Notes under the pieces: generated by a model | What the model was told of the DNA's origin: nothing | Seen by the model: only the letters and a program-made list of their open reading frames with translations | Database searches by the model: none | In this document: positions 1 to 11,024 of the stretch, piece by piece | Numbering within the stretch: position 1 is the first letter of the stretch | Layout of the letters: every line of letters begins with the position of its first letter | Assembly: GCA_037975125.1 (NCBI GenBank) | Contig: CM075860.1 | Location: 19,041,093-19,105,092 of the forward strand | Source: Latrodectus hesperus | Lineage: Eukaryota > Arthropoda > Arachnida > Araneae > Theridiidae | Length of the DNA: 64,000 nt | Reading direction: 5' to 3' | Position numbers and translations under genes: made by a program

Positions 1-1858
1 CAAGGTTTCTCACGAATTTTGACGGAATTCTTATTTTGGCCAAAGTAATCGAATCAATCACTATTGTTTGTATTTTTACACATTGGTTAGGATATTTAAT
101 ACTATGTAAAGTTAATTCTACCAAATTATACATTCGCTTTTCAGCAGTTTTAGATCCAAATGTATGAATTATTAAAGGTTCCTTCTTAATAACCTTCAAA
201 TTTAACGCGTCGGCTACTTCTTTTAAAATAAATGATTTATTTGCTCCACCGTCTACCATGCAGCGTAACTGTAAGCTGCTTTCTTTCGATTTCACTAAAG
301 CCGAAAAAGTTTGTAGCAAAACAGAGTTATGCGAAGTTCTGTTTACATTAAGTTCCCTGGCGGAAAATGAAACCATTGACGAGACCGCTTCTTGTTTCGA
401 ATCGCCTTCCCGGACTGAAACCGAAACATCCTCAGCAAAACATTCACCCCTCTCTCCGCATAGCAGGGAGTTGTGACCTTGAGAACCGCACATTTTACAT
501 TTTAGATAATTACGGTCGCAAAATTTTCTTATATGATTTTGAAAACAAATAAAACAAAGACCCTTTGACATTAAAGCTTTCCTTTTATCATTAACACTTA
601 GTGAGCAATCATGATTCATGTGATTTTGTGTACAAAAAATACATTTTTTGTTATTTTCTATTCTATAAAAGTTGCGCTTACACGTAGCGCTCGGTTCGTA
701 TTTCCGCGGTCCGCAGGGATATTTATTACCCACTTGAGTGCTCAAGACCGCCCCGCTGCTAAATTTATTGCTCGCGTCGCTTCTCTTTGAGTTCAAGAAA
801 TGAGGCTTATTCGGGTAACTTTGATCTGTTACTTTGTTTCGAAAGGGATATTCCTTTGCGTTAGAATTTCTCGGATTAGCTAATATTAATGACGCTTCTC
901 TACATTCAACTTCTTTTCTTATAAATTCTACTAATTTTACGATATCAAACAATTCATCTGTTTTACGCTGACGATTATAATTTAAATTTAACTCTTCGGG
1001 CAATTTTTGCAGAATTACAGGACACAATAAATTACTGAATGTGTCAGCGGCTATTCCCAAGGATTGCAAGGACCTTATTTGTACTTCAATGGCGTCATAC
1101 ATTTTTCTTAAGCCAATAATATTAGAGCAAGACTTGACTGGTTCTATTATTAAAAGTTTGTGCATATGTGCTGACATAATTATATCTGTTCGACCGAATC
1201 TATCCTTTATTAATTGTATTGACGCATCGTAATTTTGGTCTGTGAGGGAAAATCCTTTAACTGCACTTAGCGCAACTCCTCCAAGATAAGATTTTAAATA
1301 TGTAAATTTTTCAGTTTTTGTGAGAGAAGGATTATTGTGTATCGCGACTTCATAGGAATTCCAAAAATCTAAAAATTGACTACAATCTCCATAAAATGTT
1401 TGTATGTTCAATTTTGGAAGTTTTACATTTTTTGTTTCAGTTCTAAAGGGATAATTATACATTTGCGCGAATTGCATCGAATCATTATTATCACCTGTAG
1501 TTTGATCGCTTGTTCTGCTTGCATTTATTTCGCTTGGCGGTTTATAGCGTATAGTTTCTAACTGCCTTTCGATTTTCGATTTCGCTGCTATACCTTTATC
1601 CTTATATTCTTCGCTCGTAATAATCTCATTCGAAAAATCTTTTATTTCAATTTTTAATTGTATTTCCTCATCGGCCCTAGTTAAATCATTCAATTTTTCT
1701 ACGAGTTGAGATTTTAAACTGCAAAGCTCCTCAAGTTTTGTTTCATTAGAATATTCATTTGAAATTTCCTTAACCAATGTAGTTTCGATTTTATTTAAAT
1801 GCTTCGTAAGTGAAGCTCTTAAAATTTTACGTTTTTCTTTTAACCGTTCTAAATCCAT
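1..1858 (-). CDS. BEL/Pao retrotransposon Gag-protease region, partial (runs off left edge)
   Basis: Reading the minus strand from the ATG at 1858-1856, one frame stays open for 619 codons to the window edge, so the 3' part (rest of protease, RT, RNase H, integrase) is outside. Domains in order: a charged coiled-coil-like N-terminus (about residues 1-110); a DUF1759-type Gag core (about 145-290, starting VKLPKL and including FYGD and YLKSYLGG); three zinc knuckles starting at Cys406 and Cys435 (both CX2CX3HX4C) and Cys454 (CX2CX4HX4C); and a retropepsin-like DGGA motif with Asp at about 536. This order is typical of BEL/Pao polyproteins. Gag packages the element RNA and the protease matures the polyprotein. 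I found no stop or frameshift in the frames I translated, so the copy may be young. The start is the first ATG after the leader. Confidence 0.85.
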   Translation of the reverse strand, partial: MDLERLKEKRKILRASLTKHLNKIETTLVKEISNEYSNETKLEELCSLKSQLVEKLNDLTRADEEIQLKIEIKDFSNEIITSEEYKDKGIAAKSKIERQLETIRYKPPSEINASRTSDQTTGDNNDSMQFAQMYNYPFRTETKNVKLPKLNIQTFYGDCSQFLDFWNSYEVAIHNNPSLTKTEKFTYLKSYLGGVALSAVKGFSLTDQNYDASIQLIKDRFGRTDIIMSAHMHKLLIIEPVKSCSNIIGLRKMYDAIEVQIRSLQSLGIAADTFSNLLCPVILQKLPEELNLNYNRQRKTDELFDIVKLVEFIRKEVECREASLILANPRNSNAKEYPFRNKVTDQSYPNKPHFLNSKRSDASNKFSSGAVLSTQVGNKYPCGPRKYEPSATCKRNFYRIENNKKCIFCTQNHMNHDCSLSVNDKRKALMSKGLCFICFQNHIRKFCDRNYLKCKMCGSQGHNSLLCGERGECFAEDVSVSVREGDSKQEAVSSMVSFSARELNVNRTSHNSVLLQTFSALVKSKESSLQLRCMVDGGANKSFILKEVADALNLKVIKKEPLIIHTFGSKTAEKRMYNLVELTLHSIKYPNQCVKIQTIVIDSITLAKIRIPSKFVRNL

Positions 1859-1952
1859 TATCTTAAAATATTAAATTCTAATAAGGGAAAAATGGGCCTA
1901 CCTCAAATCTCAGCTCTCTAGTGCCGTGAACGCTCCTTCAAAATAATTCAAA

Positions 1953-1973
1953 CCATCACGTCCAAGGTCACCA
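1953..1973 (-). other. Candidate primer-binding site of the BEL/Pao element
   Basis: On the minus strand, TGGTGACCTTGGACGTGAT lies about 95 bases upstream of the Gag ATG and just inside the inferred LTR end. A TGG start and this position fit a tRNA primer-binding site. The matching tRNA was not identified, so this is inference from position. Confidence 0.4.
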
Positions 1974-1976
1974 AGA

Positions 1977-2182
1977 TGTTGCGTTGCCAATTTGTTGCGT
2001 GTTTGTTTCCTTTCATTAATAAGTCCTATTGCCTTTAATATTTTTATTTTAACAATAACAATTAACAAATAACAATTTTCATGATTATATTCCATAAAAA
2101 TGAGTTCCACACCGTGATACACTGGTGCCAATACGGTCTTCATTCGACCGCATCCAAATAGCAACTGGGCTAGATTCCCCAT
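1977..2182 (-). repeat. Probable 5' LTR of the BEL/Pao element
   Basis: On the minus strand this segment begins TGGGGAATC, contains an AATAAA (2043-2048) and ends ...CGCAACA just before the candidate primer-binding site. That is the expected LTR layout (TG...CA, polyadenylation signal near the end). The second LTR lies outside the window, so the boundaries cannot be confirmed by alignment. The outer boundary near 2182 is a guess. Confidence 0.4.
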
Positions 2183-2221
2183 CGGATAGGGAAGATGCGC
2201 TTCTCATTCCCCTTTAGGGAT

Positions 2222-2520
2222 TTACTGTGGCTGAGTTGCCACAATCTCAATCGATGGCAAATGATTCTGATTCATATGGAAGCATCCAGGGTGTCTTGCA
2301 CAAGCTGCAGAATTTTTGTGGACATGCTTTGTGGGATCAACACAGGTTCCCTTGTTGCGTCGATCCATGTGTGCTGACATCACTCTGACTGCATTGACAC
2401 CTCGCAAATGTTCCACAGTTCCTTGTTCCGATCATTTTCACCATAGGCGGTGCAGTGTGGACGCTTCCGAGTGTCTATCAACTACGATTTGCCGCAATGA
2501 CCAACCTTTCCTTCTCAGTC
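2222..2520 (-). pseudogene. Degenerate N-terminal fragment of a Tc1-like transposase
   Basis: The minus-strand translation from about 2517 reads RRKGWSLRQIVVDRHSEAS then TLHRLW, followed by two in-frame stops and then EQGTVEHLRG...DRRNKG. This resembles the paired-like helix-turn-helix of Tc1-type transposases (one HTH, a GTV linker, a second HTH). There are no catalytic motifs. It adjoins the BEL/Pao LTR, which suggests the retrotransposon landed in or next to old Tc1 debris. The family call rests on a short, decayed match. Confidence 0.4.
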
Positions 2521-3325
2521 CAATCAACATGACCCTCGTAATCTTGTCAGTCTACTTGAACTGACTCCCTCGACAATAGCCTTGCATTATCTACAAGCGT
2601 TTTTTTTTTTTTTTTTTCAACAATTATTTTGCAAGCAGCAACGACGGCACGAATATTTTCCCTTCCATAATATTTTCCCTTCGAATAAATATTTTCCCTT
2701 CCATCTTAAAAATATTGAAAATATATCAACGATTTATGACGAATATTACTGTATTTCTAAGAATTTATCTTCGCATAAAGTAATTTTATTCCACCAATAA
2801 AAGGAAAAATTTATAAATACATTTTTTCATTTCAACTACTTTTTTTAAACAAACTAAATATGATTTCCAATTTTAACTTTTAAATATCGACTACAGTTAA
2901 AAATTTCAATATTTTTTCAAAATTGCTTTGCTTTTATTCATACTATTTTATACAAATGCAGGATAAGCGAAATTTGGAATTCAGATTAAGATTCATATTT
3001 AAATAAATTTTCGAAATATTTCAAACTTTTTGAAACTTTCTCGAGAAACCTTTCTTGAAATTTGAGTAGTATAATCAATAAATGGAAAATAGATGTTTCA
3101 AATAATATTCAATAAAATCAGAAAGTATTACAAAGAATAAAAGAATTTTTCTCATCACTTTTTTTATGAATAAACTAGGATTTTGAATGTAGTTATAACT
3201 TTCGCAACATATTTTCTTCACAATGTCACTCACAGAATCAAATTATAATATAGGTGGTCTAAAATTTTATTTAAAAAAATTACTTAGCATTATTAGTAGA
3301 TTTTTTTTGAAAAGCAAAAAAGGAT
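2521..3325. other. AT-rich non-coding stretch with poly-T run and short direct repeats
   Basis: No gene is visible. There is an 18-base T run at 2600-2617, and three near-identical copies of TATTTTCCCTTC at about 2655-2704. The remainder is simple AT-rich sequence. Confidence 0.6.
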
Positions 3326-3570
3326 TAATCCAAGTATACGTATTATGATTGATTTGGCGAAATTAGTGATATTTGGCAACATTTGGGAAAAGCAATTATT
3401 TGTACATTTAGAAAGATTGGCGAATATTTGTGTTTTAGCTATTTTGCATTAAGAAATGATATAGTGATTTTACGGTTGAGCTTGAGATTTGTTAATTCGT
3501 CAACGCCTCATTTCACAATTGGCGACATTTCTCAAAAACCCGCCAAACATGTTACGCAATCTAGGATTTT
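3326..3570 (+). repeat. Dispersed repeat, copy 1 of an unnamed family
   Basis: About 240 bases beginning near AAGTATACGTATTATGATTG match the reverse complement of 47735-47985 along most of their length. Shared blocks include GATTTGGCGAAATTAG, TTTGGCAAC, TTTTGCAT, and CATTTCACAATTGG followed by GACA. No coding potential, tRNA-like head or terminal repeat was recognised. The family is probably a SINE- or MITE-type mobile element, but its class is unknown. Confidence 0.6.
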
Positions 3571-6097
3571 ACCACAGAAAATTATTTCTTCCTATTAAAA
3601 TATCTTTTTTATGAAAGCCAATCAAAATAACTGATTAACATAATGCTTAGAATGAGACTATAGAATATAGGAGATATTTTATTAACAATGTACATCCAAT
3701 CCGATTCATTTAATTATTTTGTCAAGCTCAAAAAGTTACATAAATATGTATTTCTAAATTTTAAAATGGGTTATTTATCAGAGGATGAATATAACACCCC
3801 ATTTACTTAACTTAATATTCTTTAAATGTTTATAATAAATAAATTAATATTTTAGCTTTAAGAACATCAATTTACGAATGCTTATGATAGAAAAATCAAT
3901 TTATTGCACATAATGCCGATCAGAGATTTTATAAAATAAAAACTCTACAAAAATATTTCACTATATTTCCCTCAACAAATACTTTAAACATTTGATTAAA
4001 AATTATGTACCGTGTTTTTGGTGGTTTAAAAGAAGAGAACTACAATAAAACCAATTTATTGTTGTTATCAAAATGGCTTACCCCACAAAGTTGCTAAAAA
4101 ATCGCTACTATCGCAAGAAATAGGATAAGTTTTGTGACTATCGGAACATCGTTATTTGAGAAAAAGCCATAAACTTTCAGGGGGTCTTTTTCTCAAGAAT
4201 GGCATTATGCCGCAATTTCGTTGAAGTCCAGCGTTTTTACGAGGAAAACATAAAATATTCGGAAGAATCATACTTTTGTGTTCGGAGAAGAAAAGCATCC
4301 GGCTCAAAATGGTCATTTCTGGCAGCAGTATTAAAAAAAGTTTGATATAAAACACTCAAAATCTATCGAATCCATTCTTTAACCACCGCTCTGGATTTTG
4401 TTATTTTGCAGACCAAAAAAGAAAGCTCATGTGATATCTGTTTCATAAAGGTTTATAATATCATCTAAATGATATCGAACATAGAAATTTTAGTCATGTT
4501 GCTTAAGAAATATCTGACAAACAAATCGAAGAATGCCAAAGAAATATTTTGTTTCCAGATTTTTAGATATTTTGATCACCAAAAAACTATGAACATATTC
4601 CTTTCTTTGAAAGCTCATTCCAAATTTTCTTTTATTCTATTTCTTACAGTCTTGAAGTATTATCTTACCTTTACCCATTATCACATTTTATGAAACAATA
4701 CACAATCATTTTTGGATAGCTCATTTCGAATTACATTTTATACTGTATCTTATATAGTCTAGAATTTATTTTACTATTATCTTACCTACATTCATATTTT
4801 ATGATACACATTATAGTCATTTAATAAAAAGTTATATTTAATAAAAGTAATTTATTTGGAAAGCCACAAAATAGTTCGACAAGATTTACAACATTCAGAT
4901 TAATAATGGTATCACTCATAATAAAACAAAATATTTTCAAATTTAAAACTTACTTTATTCATTTTTTGGAATATAATTTTAACCCTATTTCGTATATATG
5001 ACACACATACAGAATAAATATATGTGGGGAAAATAATGTTAATGCATTATTTATAACTTTAATGTTATATTTAGCGTGAAAAACTATTAACACACTTTAC
5101 ATTTTTGCAAGATAAATTTTTTCAATTTATTTTTTTACTGCTGTTGAGGTACTTGTCCTTTGACAACATATTTGTTTATTTCATCACCATATATGCCCAG
5201 AATATCAAACATGCTGTTTTTTGGTGATTGATTTCAATTCTTAAAATATCATTCAGGAATAAACTAGCATTTGATTTATTAAAAATCCAGCCAGATTTCT
5301 TTAACTGCCTTCCAACACTTCGTAACTTAAATTATATGTAACGCATAAAATCACTTGATATTAAAATTTTATATCTAAATTTTACTTTGTTTTTAAAATA
5401 ACCAAAGATATTCAAGATTTAGAACTAATAATAGGTCCATTAAAATTATATCTATTCCCAAAACAACTTTTAAGGAACTAATAATCACAATTTTATTTAT
5501 TTCAATTTCTTCTCTAAGAAAACTGCATTATTATGATTAAAAATCTGCATAAATTTTAAGAAAATAAATGAGACTTACAATAAGTTCAAAATTTCATAAT
5601 GAAACCTAAGAAGGAATTTTCAAGAATTTCCATTCAATGTTAAATATCCTATTCAATTTCACATTATTATTTCTGATATAAAATGATTAAAAACACACAT
5701 ATTTTAAATCTGTTAAGATAAGGATATAAGAAAGAAGTTTCCCTGTTAAAATTTTAAAATCTTATACAAATTAAGCAAACAATTACAAATTAAATAAAGA
5801 CTGAAAATACTTTGATAAATTTCAAAGTTAATGCAGTCTTGTAAATCCATTTCCAAATTAATTACCCAATGGAAACTAGAAATTTCGCACAAAAAATTTC
5901 TTTAAAAGATTCAAAATTAAAAAGATAAAAGACGATATTAGTCGGAAATTTACTTAAGATTATGTGGGTTGCATAGTTTTACGGAAAAAGTAGTGTAAAT
6001 GCAGATTATACAGACATTAATGGTAATTTAATTAAGAAGAAAATTTTGAAAGAAAGCTATAAAAACACTTTGGAACTACAACAACGAAAACATCTTT
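3571..6097. other. AT-rich intergenic sequence, no gene recognised
   Basis: Only short chance reading frames occur in this 2.5 kb. I see no splice-linked exons, no transposase motifs and no notable repeats. Confidence 0.6.
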
Positions 6098-6105
6098 AAT
6101 TTACA

Positions 6106-6830
6106 CCAAGGGTTCCCAAACATTTTTTTTCTCGTGGACCACTTTCAAAGTTTTACTATTTTCGGTAGACCCCCTGCTGCTAACAAAAAGTACCTAGGTA
6201 CCTAAAATTTTATCTTCCCTGGCTTTTTGTTCTTTTCTATAGAAATTTAAAATAATCTCTAGTATTTATAATTTTTACTACATAACTACCTACTACACTC
6301 AAATAGTAAAACAAATATAACATGATTGATAAATTACAATATACAATAAAAATATGCATAAGAAATAGGCAGATACTGATTTTTCCGGCACTGCAAGCAC
6401 TGACATCGATTCATTCACAGTCACACTTTTATGTTTAAAATCCCGGAAACAAATGAGTGACGTTTTATTCTTGGAGTCGCATTTCATCCCTTTGCAGGTC
6501 TAAACAAGCATCCCAGATGAGCGGGTGGCACTTTGCAAAGCTCGATATATGGTGTACACTTGTACTATTATCTATTGTTCTATTCAATTCTGTGTTTGAA
6601 ATGCGTCTCGAATATTTTTAAATACCTACCTAGTGAATGATGCTACCTGCGTATGTTGATTGGTAAACCCAAACCAAAAATTTTGTTCTTTATTTTGAAA
6701 ACCAGAAAAATTTTCGTGTACCCCCATTTCCAACTTGTGAACCCCTGTTTTCATTTCACGTCTACGTCGACTCCCGTGTGGTCTCCTATGGACCCCTGGG
6801 GGTCCACCTGGACCACTTTGGGCACCTATG
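6106..6830. mobile_element. Non-autonomous hAT-type element
   Basis: The left end CCAAGGGTTCCCAAA and the right end, read in reverse as CATAGGTGCCCAAA, form imperfect terminal inverted repeats. Subterminal GGACC motifs lie at both ends. It is flanked by AATTTACA (6098-6105) and GATTTACA (6830-6837), a 7-of-8 match, which fits the 8-bp target duplication of hAT elements. The roughly 725-bp interior has no transposase. A hAT source elsewhere would have mobilised it. Confidence 0.65.
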
Positions 6831-7049
6831 ATTTACAGGAAAACCAAATTTACCCTAGAATTAATTTTTTTTTAATTTTTAAGGCTTTTCCCTAACATCT
6901 CCTCAGTTCTGGAAATTCAAGTTCAGAATTCCTCAGTAACAAGAAAATATTCATCCAAACTTCCTAGAAAAAAATCTTCTATTATGTTACTCCCAGCAGG
7001 ACCATGCTGCAGATGAGCTCATGATTGTCCCCTGTGCATGAGATGCTTA

Positions 7050-7330
7050 CATATGAGAAGACAAGCAGTTAAGTCTTGTGGTCTCCTCGGTCATTTGACC
7101 TGTCCACTAGTGACTTTAATTATGAAGACGGTTAAAATGAAGAAAATACGAAACAAATCTCACTCAATTGAAGAGCTCAAGATCAGGATCCAGGCTGTCA
7201 TTAATAGCATCACAACACAAAAACTATCTAGAGTATACATAAATTTCCTGAAGCATTTGATGACGTCAAGCATCCTTACATATGTGTGGGTGGGGTACAC
7301 TTTTGGCACTTTCAGTGAAAGGGAATAATC
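7050..7330 (+). pseudogene. C-terminal remnant of a mariner/Tc-type DDE transposase
   Basis: The frame starting at 7038 contains KIRNKSHSIEELKIRIQAVI and then NSITTQKLSRVYINFLKHL. This is the conserved tail after the third catalytic acidic residue in a family of Tc/mariner-like transposases (IEELK.RI..AINSI). The preceding part, LTCPLV...., looks like a decayed SPDLTPLD block with the Asp context lost. No terminal repeats were found. It is a dead fragment. Confidence 0.6.
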
Positions 7331-7434
7331 ATATTTAATACAATAAATTTTACTTTATGCGTTGACTTCACGGGTCAGTTTTATGCACTGCACTCTGTAC
7401 ATTATATTTTCTGTTAGCGTTGAAACTGAAAAAA

Positions 7435-7560
7435 ACATGTAAAAGCATGCAGTCATTATAAAAGCATTGATTCCGTATTTATGATTTTTATTAAATAATT
7501 GGAATTGGGAGCAAAAATAAATCACTTAATAAAATGCATTAGCTCTATCAGACTCATTTA
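7435..7560 (+). repeat. Direct repeat, left copy (partner at 8085-8215)
   Basis: About 120 bases are shared with 8085-8215: a GCATGCAGT block, then TATTTATGATTTTTATTA, then AAATAAATCACTTAATAAAA. The two copies flank a SINE-like insert, so they may be the ends of a larger element or an ancient duplication. Confidence 0.5.
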
Positions 7561-7849
7561 AACTTGTCATGCAGCGAATTCGATAAAGAAATAAATAAAA
7601 CATTTATCAGAATAATACATCTTAAAATTCCAAATTTTCAGAGGGCATGAAAGAACTTTGACACATGATACATTGAAAATAACTAAGAAACGAGTATGAC
7701 CCTAGTAAAATTAATAACACATAGTTGAATGATACTAAACTATGTCAAACGATCAATGATAGTCTAACGCACACATTAAGCACTTTTTAAAACATAATTC
7801 ATAATCTAATACATGAAAACCATTGTGAAGCATTTCCACATTGACCACG

Positions 7850-8070
7850 GTTGCCTGGTTCAATATACAGCATCGCGCGTTCACGGTATCAAAAGATAGT
7901 GAGTTAGAATTCCAACCCAACCATGTTCATTAATGGAAGTTGGAGCACATAAAATATATTGTGGTCGTTCTGTCCTCCATGTGAAATGATACCTTCGGGA
8001 AGGACGGAATATATAATCCTGGGTATCTCCTGCTATGTCCCTGCTTTTAAATTATGAAAGCTACAAATCT
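7850..8070 (+). mobile_element. SINE family A copy (tRNA-derived), degraded
   Basis: A weak B-box-like GAGTTAGAATTCCAACC is followed by a body shared with 14341-14660, 32626-32938, 40130-40320 and the reverse of 16855-17105. The shared core is a CATGTGAAATGATA motif, a GGGA/GGGG stretch, and CCTGCTTTTAAATTATGAA. SINEs depend on a LINE reverse transcriptase; this copy has no coding capacity. Confidence 0.55.
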
Positions 8071-8084
8071 TCGAATGAAGCTTA

Positions 8085-8215
8085 TGAAAGGCATGCAGTT
8101 GATAAAGACAATTACAAAGGCATGTGATTTCCTATTTATGATTTTTATTATGTGATTTGAATTTTGAAGAAAAAATAAATCACTTAATAAAACGATCAAT
8201 CCAAAATCTTACTTC
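8085..8215 (+). repeat. Direct repeat, right copy (partner at 7435-7560)
   Basis: This matches the left copy across TATTTATGATTTTTATTA and AAATAAATCACTTAATAAAA. The spacing between the copies is about 650 bases. Confidence 0.5.
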
Positions 8216-8354
8216 ATTCTTCGCAAAAGTAACTGCAGACAATGATATTTTAATTTAATGATATAAAGGTAGCTGGCATAATTCTCTGTTGTGTTCCGGG
8301 GTTATTAATGACGCGTCTCGTCATCAGGAAAAAATAAACATATATATATTTATA

Positions 8355-9042
8355 TAGGTTGGAAATTAAGTTCGTAGAACTTTTACGAAAAACTTTTATT
8401 TAAACAAAAAACAATAATTATATCAATAAGTTAATCAATTATATATTCGCCGTTGCTGTTTACAGCCTCTTCCCGCCTCTCGACTAATTTGTTGATGCCG
8501 TTCCACCAAAATTGCCTGGTCTGGTGTCAAAGAAGTTGTTGAGCCAGTTTTAAGGACCTCTTTGTTATCGAAGGTAATGCTCTTCATATGGTTTGACAAG
8601 GAACAGAAAAGATGGTAATCGGTCGGTCCGGAGAATACGGCGGATGCTGAAGGACCTCCCATTCGAGCTCTTGGAGTATGGCTTTGAAGACTTGTGCAAC
8701 ATGGGACCTGGCGTTGTCGTGAAGGAGTATGGTTTGACCATGTCGATCAGGTCTTTTCAGTCGAATAGCCTCATTCACGCGGTATAGCTGGGCAATGTAG
8801 AGCTCCTTGTTGATTGTAGCATTCTTTTCGAGCCTTAAAAACTGACTCAACAACTTCTTTGACACTAGACCAGGTGGTTTTTGGCGGAACAGCATCAACA
8901 AATGGGTCGAAGGTGGGAAGAGGTTGTAAACAGCAACGCCGAATATATAATTGATTAATTAATTTATATAATTATTGTTTTTTGTTTAAATAAAAGTCTA
9001 CCAAAGACTTTTAAAACGCTACTAACTTAATCCCCAAACTAA
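8355..9042 (-). mobile_element. Fold-back mariner derivative with about 200-bp inverted arms
   Basis: The left arm (8355-8555) and right arm (about 8833-9042) are inverted copies of one another. Each holds a mariner 3' end: terminal repeat TAGGTTGGAAATTAAG or similar, the block TTTTATTTAAACAAAAAAC, the 3' untranslated part and the last codons of the transposase. The unique centre (about 8556-8832) encodes the middle of the catalytic domain. The element therefore has two 3' ends and no 5' end, as expected from a rearranged copy in which an inverted 3' end replaced the 5' half. TA dinucleotides lie at both edges, but the left end is in a TATATA run, so the exact target site is ambiguous. Confidence 0.7.
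8430..8901 (-). pseudogene. Mariner transposase fragment, frameshifted
   Basis: On the minus strand one frame gives ILLHDNARSHVAQVFKAILQ...LQHPPYSPD. After a frameshift near 8640 a second frame gives TDYHLFCSLSNHMKSITFDN and a degraded C-terminus. HDNA (second catalytic Asp) and YSPD (third) are classic mariner D,D34D motifs. The N-terminal DNA-binding half and the first Asp are missing. The first 20 or so residues of the upstream frame come from the inverted right arm, not from real mariner N-terminal sequence. Not functional. Confidence 0.8.
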
Positions 9043-10414
9043 TATAATGTTAGATAAGCATTTATTTTTATAATTGAAAATTAAAGATTCATTTGAAGTC
9101 CTTTTTGTATAAACTTCATTTAGTCATTTATAACCTATTCTTGAACAATAACTGGTATTAACAGTATTTCCTTAACTAATAGCTATAATTCCGTTAATTT
9201 GATAATAAAAAACAAATAATGTGAAAAGTCATTTATGTAATATATTTTTTCTGAAAAATTTACGTACCCAACAAACCAGTATTAACTTCGTATAACAACT
9301 GTTTTTGAAAATAAATATCAGAAACCGACGTGGATCTTGCCTTTCTACAGCCTCCACGGAGCTTTTTTAAATAAGGACATGACACTTTTGTGAATTCAAG
9401 CACCACTTTCCCGAACATAACAAGGCCTGCCTTCCTTTTTGCATCTCATTTTTCTCCAGTGAACAGCAATCTCGGGGAAAGAAAAGTCACTGGAATATTC
9501 TGGAAAAGTGCATCTTTCTTGGCGAGAGAAGTTCTACCCCGCAATTCTAGTCTCCCGAGAGCCGTTGCCACTAACGACGCAACCAAATCCTCTTCATCAG
9601 AGAGATGCGACACATTTCTCTTCTCTCTCTTCTTTTATTTCATCCTTGGAAGTGAGTGAGACGAGATATGCGTCCCCTGTGGTCCCTATGTTTCCGATTT
9701 AAAAAAAAAATTGATGCTACAAAAAGAAATTCATTTTCGATGCTGAAAACATTCATTTTTAAAATATCGAGACTTAGTCGTTAACGTTACCCTCTTAAAA
9801 TGACGTCACATCTATAGTATTTTGCAAAAGGAATGTATGTAGAAACAAACAATTTTAATGTATTTTCCCTGTTAATTAATATTTCAACTTTGTATTTTTG
9901 ACTTATGTGTGTTTCCTTTTATTACATTCCATACAGTTGAATTAACTATAACATCAATAAATCAGGTGTAAGCATAATTTTCTGTGTCATGAATTGCTTT
10001 TGATTTTTTTATTTGTTTCGCGATCACCTTCAATAATGAAAAACCACATTTTTGAAAACCGATAATGATCGAAAGTTAAACAAATATATTTTTAATTGTG
10101 CGGGTCATGAAAATTAGCATCGGTGATCAACGTAAAATGTCTTAGCGGTCCACCGTTCAATAGCAATCTCTTTAATACCTACCCCTGTATTGAATAAACA
10201 ATATGAAACGATAGTACTGTGTGGTCGACAAAGTAGAAAGTCTTCTGGATTTCTACTGAACAATGCATAGATTCAACTCCCTTCTTAACCTTAGATGTTT
10301 GTAGTTATGTGGGATCTATTTTAAATTTAATTCCCTGGCGAATAAAACAGCGTTTGCAAAGACAAATTAGTGAAGCGTTTTTCAAACTAAGCCTGATCTG
10401 GTGTTCCTGTTAGA
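9043..10414. other. Intergenic, with a GC-richer island at about 9340-9700
   Basis: Most of this is AT-rich filler. From about 9340 to 9700 the base composition is visibly richer in G and C, and it holds an open frame of 89 codons (9390-9656) that I cannot match to anything. It is Ser-rich, with no signal peptide and no motif. It could be a lost exon, regulatory DNA or mobile-element debris. Confidence 0.4.
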
Positions 10415-10640
10415 AATGTTCTATATACCTGGGGCCTGAGCAGCTACCAGGCGCGTCGGTAGGTGGTGGATCACCGAACGTCCTGTAGGAATGACAGGAT
10501 AGCCTTGAATATAGAATCAGAAGCCGCGAACCAGCTCCCGTAAACCCTGGTGTTATGCGATCCGTGCCTAGGGCTAATTGGCACCGCGGTATTGGTGTCT
10601 TAACGGAGCCTCTAGTTGCCTGGCAAACTTCTAGAGTAAT

Positions 10641-11024
10641 TTGCCTTGCCCAGTATCTCAGGCAATGCTGGGTGGACTTATATTACCTGAGCTTATAAAT
10701 TGTTATCTTGTGGCTGAAAAGACACAAGAAATAACAAACCTTTCTGCATCTGCAGGTGATGCCTCTGAAGTAGACCTTGCTGAAAAAGACAAGGGAACTC
10801 AGAGGCAATCTTGTAAAGGGGCAGTAATGAATCCTTCACTTGAGGTAGAAATGACCTCCAAACCATCTTCTTCTGGTGAAAGTCAGGAAATTATCCCTAG
10901 TATGACTGACTCTCTGACCAGGTGGGACTGTTTCAGCAAGACCCTATCTGCTGGAAATGTCATACGCAAGAGGAAACGGCGGAGCATATCATTTATGAAT
11001 GCGGGGCTCTTGCCCTCCCTAGAT
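10641..11024 (+). CDS. LINE ORF1 N-terminal part, read through into ORF2 remnant
   Basis: The ATG at 10641 opens 128 codons. Residues 1 to about 91 look like the acidic, Ser/Thr-rich start of a LINE ORF1 (Gag-like RNA-binding protein); the zinc-knuckle region expected later in ORF1 is missing. After about 10915 the sequence is ORF2 DNA read in the wrong frame, giving a basic RKRKRR stretch with no ancestral meaning. A product of this frame would be an accidental chimera. Confidence 0.4.
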
